Part shown: one piece after another, positions 17,356-24,337 of the stretch
How positions within the stretch are numbered: the first letter of the stretch is position 1
Layout of the letters: each line of letters opens with the position of its first letter
Assembly: GCA_016293065.1 (NCBI GenBank)
Contig: JAEDEY010000019.1
Span: 1 to 27,465, forward strand
Reading direction: 5' to 3'
DNA length: 27,465 bases
From: Bacteroidales bacterium
GTDB lineage: Bacteria > Bacteroidota > Bacteroidia > Bacteroidales > UBA3663
Notes under the pieces: model-generated
Seen by the model: only the letters and a program-made list of their open reading frames with translations
Told to the model about the DNA's origin: nothing
Database searches by the model: none
Position numbers and translations under genes: made by a program

Positions 17356-18897
17356 ATGAAAAATCAATATATTCTGATGTCTGTTGTAGCAGCAGGTCTT
17401 TCACTCTCTGCTTGCTCTGATGACTTTTTGGAAGTAACCAGCCCAACTGATACTTTCATCGAGGAATACTATACGACCGAGAAGTCGATCGATGAGGCTC
17501 TGGTGGCAGCTTATGCTCCGCTTCACTGGTACGACTATGGCTCAAGCTATCAGTATTGCTCACTCAACTTCGTAGCTGACCTCCTTGGCGATGACCTTTA
17601 TCCTAATGGATCAAGCAACACCGACCAGCCATTCCTCCAGCTGATGTTCAACTATTCGATGACACCTATCGTCTGCTGCACGGGTATCTGGAGCGACTCT
17701 TATTCAGGTGTCAAGCGCTCGAACGATGTCATCAAGTATGTCAACTGGCTTCAGGAAGGCGTGCTTACAGCCGACAAGAAGGCTTCTGTGCTGATTCAGG
17801 CTCGCCTGCTCCGTTTGTTCTACTACAACCAGCTCTGGAAGTTCTATGGCAATATCCCTTGCTACTTTGAGAACCTCGAAGCACCATATATCTACGAGCA
17901 GTCAACAGCCGATGAGGTCTATGCCATGCTCATTGAGGAACTCGAGTCGATCATCAGCGACCCGGCTCTCAAGGAAGACTGGCCTGACGATGAGAAGGGT
18001 CGTGTGACCAAGCCTCTCGCTTATATGCTCTATGCTGAGATGGTGATGCTCCAGAACGACAATTCACGCTACAGCAAGGCACTCGGCTTCATGGAGACCT
18101 TGATCAACAGCGGACGTTTCGGACTCATGGACAACTTTACAGCAATCTGGGACGAAGAGAATGAGTGGTGCAAGGAGTCGATTTTCGAGATCAACTACTA
18201 TGATGACAACTCTGTGCGCGGATGGAGCAATCAGCTTGCTGCTGGTGGTTCGGTAGCTCCACGTCTCTGGGGTCCTCGTTCTTTCCAGGTTAACTCGACC
18301 AATCCAAACTATGCTACGATAGCAGCAGGCTGGGGCTTCGGTTCGGTGCCTCTACACACAGTGGCTATCTTCGATCCTGCCGACAAGCGTCTTGAGGCTT
18401 CAATCCTTGACATGTATGCCAATGGTACTACCGATGACCCAGGTTGGATGGCAACAGGCTATCACACATACAAGTATGCCAACAAGCTTGAGAACAACAA
18501 GGACCAGAAGGCTGATGCTGACCTTGGATTCAACAATAACCTTCGCGTCTATCGTTTCGCCGAGACACTGCTCAATGCTGCCGAGCTTTCTCTCGCAGCA
18601 GGTAGTCAGGCCAATGCCGACAAGTATCTCAACATGGTGCGCGAGCGTGCTGGCTTGCCTGCAACGACTGCCAGTGTCGATAACATCATCGACGAGCGTC
18701 GTCATGAGTTCATTGCCGAGGGCAAGCGCTACTTCGACCTCGTGCGTACTGGCAAGGCAGCTTCTACTCTTACTCCTGCCAACGATAGCGGTCACTATCG
18801 CACAAAGGGATGGTCGGAAGACGTTCGCTACTTCCCAATCCCACAGGATAACATCGATGCAGCCAAGGGAACATTGAAACAGAACGGTTCATATTAA
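17356..18897 (+). CDS. susD: SusD-like surface glycan-binding lipoprotein
   Basis: 513 aa from the ATG at 17356 (MKNQYILMSVV). The frame is open back to a TTG at 17332, but the ATG begins the signal peptide exactly. The lipobox cysteine is Cys20, and SDDF just after it is a surface-export signal. Features of the RagB/SusD family are present: the N-terminal EEYYTTEKSIDEALVAAY region, TPR-like helices with RLFYYNQLWKFYG, and the C-terminal INDERR-like segment (IIDERRHEFIAEGKRYFDLVR). It sits on top of SusC as a hinged lid and captures oligosaccharides. It starts 53 bases after the susC stop codon with no terminator or promoter between, so the pair is co-transcribed. It is family-level susD; the ligand is inferred from the neighbouring GH16 and GH3. 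Confidence 0.95.
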   Translation: MKNQYILMSVVAAGLSLSACSDDFLEVTSPTDTFIEEYYTTEKSIDEALVAAYAPLHWYDYGSSYQYCSLNFVADLLGDDLYPNGSSNTDQPFLQLMFNYSMTPIVCCTGIWSDSYSGVKRSNDVIKYVNWLQEGVLTADKKASVLIQARLLRLFYYNQLWKFYGNIPCYFENLEAPYIYEQSTADEVYAMLIEELESIISDPALKEDWPDDEKGRVTKPLAYMLYAEMVMLQNDNSRYSKALGFMETLINSGRFGLMDNFTAIWDEENEWCKESIFEINYYDDNSVRGWSNQLAAGGSVAPRLWGPRSFQVNSTNPNYATIAAGWGFGSVPLHTVAIFDPADKRLEASILDMYANGTTDDPGWMATGYHTYKYANKLENNKDQKADADLGFNNNLRVYRFAETLLNAAELSLAAGSQANADKYLNMVRERAGLPATTASVDNIIDERRHEFIAEGKRYFDLVRTGKAASTLTPANDSGHYRTKGWSEDVRYFPIPQDNIDAAKGTLKQNGSY

Positions 18898-18908
18898 TTT
18901 TCTGACGT

Positions 18909-20786
18909 ATGAAAAATACAATTAAATATTTGTTTGGAGGCTTGCTCATCGCTGGTGTGATGACCGCTTGTTCTCCCGAGGAGTATGACGGGCTCAATGA
19001 GTCGGGCGTACCACAGGCTTCAGCCTTCGCTGGCAATATCAAGGCAACTGTCGATCAGAGCCTCAATCAGGTGACTCTCGAGCTTGCCGATGCAAAGGGC
19101 TTGTACCCATATTGGGAAATCGAATTGCCTAATGGCAAGATTGAGCGCAGTACACTCAATCCATATACAAAGATCTACACCAATTCGGGCGACTACAACG
19201 TAAAGGTCCGTGTAGGTAATCGCGATGGATTGAGCGATGGCACCTATGAGACTACATTGCACATCGACAACTCCATCTTCGACTTCGGCAAGTACTATAC
19301 GCTCATGTCGAAGGAGAGCTGGCACATTGCCAATAATGAGAAGGGACACATGGGTTGTGGCGAACCTGGTACAGAAGGTCTCAACTGGTGGTCAGCCAAT
19401 GAGAACGATAAGATTGACTGGGGTGTGTATGACAACGACTTGACATTCACCGCCGACAACAAATACACATTTACTCCAGGCGAGCATGGTACGATCTTTG
19501 TCAATACAGGCTGTTCAATCTTTGCTGAATACAACACCAATGATGGCAATGACTTCAACGTGCCTGTTGAAGAACAGACTACTACCTACAATCTCGAGGT
19601 CGATGGCGACGACTTGTTCCTCACGTTCCCTGCTCAGACCTACTTCCCATATATTGCCAACGACGATGTGTGGAACAGTCCTCGCTATAAGGTTATCAGC
19701 ATGACAGCCAAGAAGATGGTTCTCGTGAGCGACAATGGTGCTATCGCTTGGCACTATATCCTCACTACAGCTCCAAGAGTGACAGAGGAAAAACCTGATC
19801 AGGACAAGCCACAAGGCGACTGGACAGGCGACAACCTCCTTGCAGGAATGCCAATCAACATCACTCAGTACTATGCTCCGGGCTGGGCACAGATTGCTGA
19901 TGCAGAATACACTGCCGACAATGGCACTTACTCTATCAGCTATCCTTCAGCTGCTCCTGACCAGTGGCAGGCACAGTTCACATTCAATGAGACCGGCATC
20001 TCACTCGACCCTGAGAAGAGCTATGACTTCCGTGTCAAGATCGTATCGAACAACGATCACCCAGGTGTAACTGTCAAGCTTACACAGCAGGATAATGACG
20101 ATATCTTCCTCAGTGCCGACCGCCACAAGCTCGTAGGAGGTGAGGAGACTTGGATTGAACTCATCGACCTGAAGGTAAATAAGGATCAGATCACCAACCT
20201 GAAGATTCCTTTCGACTTCGGTGGCGTGGAAGAAGGTACGGAGGTCACTATCAGCGATATGCATCTGCAGGAGCACAAGGGACCAAAGACCATCAACTGG
20301 GATCTCACAGGCGAGAAGAACCTATGGCTCAAGGGCAGTCATGCTACAGCATCGTTCTATTATGCTCCAGGCTGGGCACAGATAGCCGATCCAGAAGTCG
20401 AGATTGATGGCAACAGCTACACCATCAATCTGCCAGAGGCAACGACCGACCAGTGGCAGGCTCAATGGCACATCACTACCGAGCTCACCGATCAGGACAT
20501 CGTGGCAGGCAAGGCTTATGACATCCGCTTCACCATCATTGCCAATGAGGAGCAGCCAGGCATCACGTTCAAGCTGACAGAAGACGGCAACGACGATAAC
20601 TTCCTCACTGCCGACCGCCATGCCTATACTACACCTGATGAGGAGCAGATTGTCGAAATCCCAGGAGTATCTCTCGCTAAGGGAGAGAACACAAAGCCAG
20701 GTTTCAAGCTTGCGCTCGATTTTGCGGGCAATCCTGCAGGTAGTGTAGTTACTATCAAGGATATCATTATCCAGGAGGCAGAATAA
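18909..20786 (+). CDS. Surface glycan-binding lipoprotein with PKD-like domain and two tandem CBM-like modules
   Basis: 625 aa. The lipobox cysteine is Cys21, followed by SPEE, a surface-export signal. A PKD-like sandwich spans about 40-118 (YPYWEIELPNG, YNVKVRVGNRDG). A central domain of unknown type spans about 120-295 and is rich in Trp, Asp and Asn. Two repeats follow, about 302-457 and 460-625. Each opens with YYAPGWAQIAD, continues with DQWQAQ and an Asp/Asn-rich turn before F-L-ADRH, and ends with a V-TI-D strand, the pattern of CBM4-like sandwiches. Conserved Trp and Tyr probably stack on sugar rings. It follows susD after 11 bases. Its place in the operon is that of the SGBP in beta-glucan loci. 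It has no catalytic motif. Binding of beta-glucan is inferred from the context. Confidence 0.88.
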   Translation: MKNTIKYLFGGLLIAGVMTACSPEEYDGLNESGVPQASAFAGNIKATVDQSLNQVTLELADAKGLYPYWEIELPNGKIERSTLNPYTKIYTNSGDYNVKVRVGNRDGLSDGTYETTLHIDNSIFDFGKYYTLMSKESWHIANNEKGHMGCGEPGTEGLNWWSANENDKIDWGVYDNDLTFTADNKYTFTPGEHGTIFVNTGCSIFAEYNTNDGNDFNVPVEEQTTTYNLEVDGDDLFLTFPAQTYFPYIANDDVWNSPRYKVISMTAKKMVLVSDNGAIAWHYILTTAPRVTEEKPDQDKPQGDWTGDNLLAGMPINITQYYAPGWAQIADAEYTADNGTYSISYPSAAPDQWQAQFTFNETGISLDPEKSYDFRVKIVSNNDHPGVTVKLTQQDNDDIFLSADRHKLVGGEETWIELIDLKVNKDQITNLKIPFDFGGVEEGTEVTISDMHLQEHKGPKTINWDLTGEKNLWLKGSHATASFYYAPGWAQIADPEVEIDGNSYTINLPEATTDQWQAQWHITTELTDQDIVAGKAYDIRFTIIANEEQPGITFKLTEDGNDDNFLTADRHAYTTPDEEQIVEIPGVSLAKGENTKPGFKLALDFAGNPAGSVVTIKDIIIQEAE

Positions 20787-20791
20787 ACATT

Positions 20792-20835
20792 GATCGTGGA
20801 GACTGCCTACATATAGTAGGCTTGTCTCCACGATT
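20792..20835 (+). promoter_or_regulatory. Strong stem-loop between the binding-protein gene and GH16
   Basis: An 11-bp stem (ATCGTGGAGAC/GTCTCCACGAT) continues, after a small internal loop, into a 6-bp stem (GCCTAC/GTAGGC) closed by ATATA. It starts a few bases after the binding-protein stop codon. Only TTGTCGTTT follows, so it is a poor Rho-independent terminator. It is more likely a transcript-end stabiliser, processing site or partial attenuator that lowers expression of the two hydrolase genes. Confidence 0.65.
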
Positions 20836-20865
20836 TGTCGTTTAATATCTTGATTATTTATATTA

Positions 20866-21981
20866 ATGATGAAAAATATGAGTGTTATAGCAATAGCACT
20901 TTCTGGACTTATGAGCATTTGCTCTTGTGGAGGAAGTGGTGAAAGCAATGACGATCCTGTCATCAGCCTGTCAGTGTCGCCCGAGAGTCTGTCTTTCGGA
21001 GCACAAGGAGGCGAGCAGACCCTTTCTCTCTCGGCTTCTTCCGATTGGGCAGTGTTCCCTGCCAACAATGAATCTTGGATCAGCATCAAGCCGTCGAGCG
21101 GCACCACTGCCAGTGCTTCGGTCATGGTCACGGTTGATGCAAACGAAGAATACGAGAGCCGCGAGGGTGAAGTCACAGTGAAGTGCGGGAAGGAACGCCG
21201 TTATGTCAAGGTCACACAGGCTGCAGCCGAACGTCCTGCCGTGGAGTTTACTTGTCCTCTTGAGGGCTATCAGCTGTCATGGAACGATGAATTTGAAGAG
21301 GGAACAGAACTCGACGGAAATAAATGGATACATGAAGTGAAGGGTTCGGGATGGGTCAACAACGAACTCCAGAACTATGTCAATCATCTGAGTCCAGAGG
21401 GTCGCGAGGTGTCGGACATCAAGGATGGCAAGCTTCGCATTCATTGTTTCAAAGAGGGAGGCAAAATCTATTCTGCCCGCGTCTATGGCAACCATAGCAA
21501 GGGCTGGAAATATGGATATGTCGAGGCTCGCATCAAGCTGCCAAAGGGCAAGGGCACATGGCCTGCATTCTGGATGATGCCTGTCAACTTCAAGTCATGG
21601 CCTGAGGATGGTGAGATAGATATCATGGAAGAGGTGGGCTATCACCCTGATTATGTATCTTCGAGCCTCCATGCCACTGGTCATGTCCACTCTAATGGCA
21701 CGCAGGTCACCAAGGAAGTCAAATGTGAAGGCGCTGAAGGAGAGTTCCATGTCTATGGCATGGAGTGGACCAAGGATTATTTCCAGTTCTATGTCGATGG
21801 CAAGAAGACTCTCTATTATGCCAACCCAGGTACCGGAAAGGTCGATTGGCCTTACGATGCTCCGTTCTACGTGATCCTGAACCTCGCATGGGGTGGAAGC
21901 TGGGGAGGAAGCCAGGGCGTTGACGAGAATGCTCTTCCTGTCACCATGGAAGTAGATTGGGTCCGCGTATGGCAGAAATGA
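20866..21981 (+). CDS. Lipoprotein BACON-GH16 endo-beta-glucanase (laminarinase/lichenase type)
   Basis: 371 aa. The signal peptide has a lipobox at Cys19 or Cys21, and GESNDDP just after could support surface export. A BACON module covers about 31-120 (SPESLSFGAQGG, WISIKPSSG, VKVTQAA). The GH16 jelly-roll runs about 130-371 and carries the catalytic motif E250-I-D252-I-M-E255: E250 nucleophile, D252 helper, E255 acid/base. WNDEFEEG, WPAFWMMP and the C-terminal MEVDWVRVWQK fit GH16 subfamily 3, which cleaves beta-1,3- or mixed beta-1,3/1,4-glucans with retention. It would be the surface enzyme that cuts polysaccharide before uptake. A stable stem-loop lies just upstream, and GH3 follows after 48 bases. 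The first ATG is used; the next codon is also ATG. Exact linkage preference is not determined. Confidence 0.92.
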   Translation: MMKNMSVIAIALSGLMSICSCGGSGESNDDPVISLSVSPESLSFGAQGGEQTLSLSASSDWAVFPANNESWISIKPSSGTTASASVMVTVDANEEYESREGEVTVKCGKERRYVKVTQAAAERPAVEFTCPLEGYQLSWNDEFEEGTELDGNKWIHEVKGSGWVNNELQNYVNHLSPEGREVSDIKDGKLRIHCFKEGGKIYSARVYGNHSKGWKYGYVEARIKLPKGKGTWPAFWMMPVNFKSWPEDGEIDIMEEVGYHPDYVSSSLHATGHVHSNGTQVTKEVKCEGAEGEFHVYGMEWTKDYFQFYVDGKKTLYYANPGTGKVDWPYDAPFYVILNLAWGGSWGGSQGVDENALPVTMEVDWVRVWQK

Positions 21982-22029
21982 TTGCATTGCTTTTTTATCC
22001 AAACAACATAATGACTATTGATTATTGAT

Positions 22030-24267
22030 ATGAAAAAAACGAAATTTTTTTCAACAGTTGTTTTGCTGGCTTTATTGGGCACTGTTTCCTGTTCTTGTCC
22101 TTCGTCTCAGTCTTCTGATTCTCGGGCCGACAACATTGAGGCTCGTATTGACGATGTGATGAGCAAGATGACTCTGCACGAGAAGATTGGGGTGATACAT
22201 GCCCAGTCGAAGTTCTCGTCGGCAGGTGTGCCTCGTCTCGGTATTCCTGAACTGTGGTGTACCGATGGTCCTCACGGCATCCGTCCGGAAGTGCTGTGGG
22301 ATGATTGGAATCAGGCTGGTTGGACCAACGACTCGTGTGTGGCATTCCCTGCCTTGACCTGTCTTGCTGCTACTTGGAACCAGGAGCTCGGTCTTCTCTA
22401 TGGCAAGAGCATAGGCGAGGAGGCTCGCTATCGCAACAAGGCTGTGCTTCTCGGTCCTGGTGTCAACATCTGCCGCACTCCTCTCAACGGACGTAGCTTT
22501 GAGTACCTCGGTGAAGACCCATATCTCTCTGGCCGTATGGCAGTGGGCTATGTCAAGGGTGTGCAGAGCAATGGCGTGGCTGTCTGTGTCAAGCATTATG
22601 CACTGAACAACAACGAGGTGGACCGTTATACTACCAATGCCATTGCCGATGAACGTACGCTCCGCGAGATCTACCTGCCTGCATTCAAGGCTGCTGTGGT
22701 CGAGGGTGGCGCATGGAGCATCATGGGTGGCTACAATCTCTTCCGCGGTCAGCATGCTTGCCATAACGATTATCTCATGAACAAGATCCTGAAGGGCGAA
22801 TGGGGCTTCGATGGAGCTGTCATTTCCGACTGGGGAGGAACACAGAGCACTGAGGAGGCTATCTTCAATAGCCTTGACCTTGAGTATGGCACATGGACCG
22901 ATGGCTTGAAGATGGGTCTTACCAATGCCTACGACAACTATTACATGGCTCGTCCTTATGAGAAACTCATCGAGGAAGGCAAGGTCGGCACTAAGGAACT
23001 TGACGACAAGGTGCGTCGTGTGCTCCGTCTCATCTTCCGCACTACCGGCGACAAGAACCGTCCGTTTGGCTCTCTGTGCAGCGATGAGCACTATGCTGCT
23101 GCTCAGAAGATAGGCGAGGAGGGTATCGTGCTCCTTAAGAACGAAGGTCTCTTGCCTCTCGACCTTGAAAAGACAAAGAAGATTGCCGTAGTGGGAGAGA
23201 ACGCTATCAAGATGATGACCGTGGGTGGTGGTTCGTCTTCGCTCAAGGTTCAGCATGAGATCTCGCCTCTCGACGGACTCAAGAAGCGACTGGCAGGCAA
23301 GGCTGAGGTCGTCTATGCACGTGGCTATGTGGGTGATGCTTCAGGCGAATACAATGGTGTGACTACTGGTCAGGATCTTTCTGACAACCGTCCGGCTTCT
23401 GTCATCCTTGCCGAGGCAGTCAAGGTGGCTGCAGAATCTGATATCGTCATCTTCATCGGTGGCTTGAACAAGGCCGACCACATGGATGCTGAGGGTTCAG
23501 ACCGTCTGGAGTATAGCTTGCCTTACGGACAGAATGAGGTGATTGAGGCACTTCTTGCAGCCAACAAGAACCTTATCGTGGTCAATATCTCGGGCAATGC
23601 AGTGGCTATGCCATGGGTTGACAAGGTTCCGACCATCGTTCAGGACTGGTATCTTGGCAGCGAGGCTGGCACTTCGCTCGCTTCTGTGCTGACAGGCGAT
23701 GTCAATCCTTCAGGTCACCTCCCGATGACATGGTATGCTTCGCTCGAACAGAATGGCGCACATGCTCTCGGTGCTTATCCTGGCGTGAAGCGCAACGATG
23801 GCAGTGATATCACCGATCTTGAATACAAGGAAGGCGTGTTCGTTGGCTACCGTTATGTCGAGAAGCACGGGCTCAAGCCTCTCTTCCCATTCGGTCATGG
23901 TCTGTCATACACTACCTTCGAGGTCGATAATGCCAAGATCAAGACATCGGGCAGTGGCGATAGTTTCAAGGCAACAGTCACAGTCGATGTGACCAACACA
24001 GGCAAGTTCGAAGGTGCAGAGGTTGTCCAGCTCTATGTGAGCGATCTGGAATGTTCGGTCGAGCGTCCTGTCAAGGAACTCAAGGGCTTTGCCAAGGTCA
24101 ATCTCAAGGCTGGCGAGAAGCAGACACTCACTTTCTCTCTCGACAGCGAGGCTCTGAAGTTCTACGACGAGACCGAAGGCTGGAAGGCTGAGCCCGGCAA
24201 GTTCGATGTCCTCATCGGTGTTTCTTCTGCCGACATCCGTCAGACTGTTGGTTTCAATTACGAATAA
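22030..24267 (+). CDS. GH3 beta-glucosidase, probably periplasmic lipoprotein
   Basis: 745 aa from the ATG at 22030 (MKKTKFFSTVV). The open frame runs back to a TTG at 22018, which would spoil the signal peptide. A weak lipobox (TVSC21) is followed by CPSSQSS with no acidic residues, so surface export is unlikely and a periplasmic site is inferred. The (beta/alpha)8 domain has the substrate-binding words GPHGIRP, KHYALNN and the nucleophile D267 (VISDWGG). The alpha/beta sandwich has MDAEGSDR-type sequence, and a fibronectin-III-like domain closes the protein (about 645-740). GH3 enzymes remove terminal beta-glucose with retention. In this operon it would turn imported beta-gluco-oligosaccharides into glucose. 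It is the last gene of the operon, ahead of a strong terminator. Confidence 0.93.
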   Translation: MKKTKFFSTVVLLALLGTVSCSCPSSQSSDSRADNIEARIDDVMSKMTLHEKIGVIHAQSKFSSAGVPRLGIPELWCTDGPHGIRPEVLWDDWNQAGWTNDSCVAFPALTCLAATWNQELGLLYGKSIGEEARYRNKAVLLGPGVNICRTPLNGRSFEYLGEDPYLSGRMAVGYVKGVQSNGVAVCVKHYALNNNEVDRYTTNAIADERTLREIYLPAFKAAVVEGGAWSIMGGYNLFRGQHACHNDYLMNKILKGEWGFDGAVISDWGGTQSTEEAIFNSLDLEYGTWTDGLKMGLTNAYDNYYMARPYEKLIEEGKVGTKELDDKVRRVLRLIFRTTGDKNRPFGSLCSDEHYAAAQKIGEEGIVLLKNEGLLPLDLEKTKKIAVVGENAIKMMTVGGGSSSLKVQHEISPLDGLKKRLAGKAEVVYARGYVGDASGEYNGVTTGQDLSDNRPASVILAEAVKVAAESDIVIFIGGLNKADHMDAEGSDRLEYSLPYGQNEVIEALLAANKNLIVVNISGNAVAMPWVDKVPTIVQDWYLGSEAGTSLASVLTGDVNPSGHLPMTWYASLEQNGAHALGAYPGVKRNDGSDITDLEYKEGVFVGYRYVEKHGLKPLFPFGHGLSYTTFEVDNAKIKTSGSGDSFKATVTVDVTNTGKFEGAEVVQLYVSDLECSVERPVKELKGFAKVNLKAGEKQTLTFSLDSEALKFYDETEGWKAEPGKFDVLIGVSSADIRQTVGFNYE

Positions 24268-24276
24268 CTATTCAAC

Positions 24277-24313
24277 AAAAAGGGTGTGTCAAAGTAACTG
24301 ACACACCCTTTTT
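24277..24313. terminator. Strong bidirectional terminator after GH3
   Basis: A perfect 15-bp stem (AAAAAGGGTGTGTCA with its complement) and a 7-base loop lie between the convergent GH3 and receptor genes. The A and T runs at the stem base supply a T tract on both strands, so it serves both operons. Confidence 0.92.
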
Positions 24314-24337
24314 GTTTTATTAATAGCGACAATTGTA

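Noticed and set aside
19860..20400. Nucleotide repeats suggesting a mobile or CRISPR-like element
   Set aside because: The repeated words encode the same residues of the two CBM-like modules in one intact reading frame; this is a domain duplication.
22072..23256. 394-aa open frame on the minus strand
   Set aside because: Antisense shadow of the GH3 gene; the plus frame has clear catalytic motifs.
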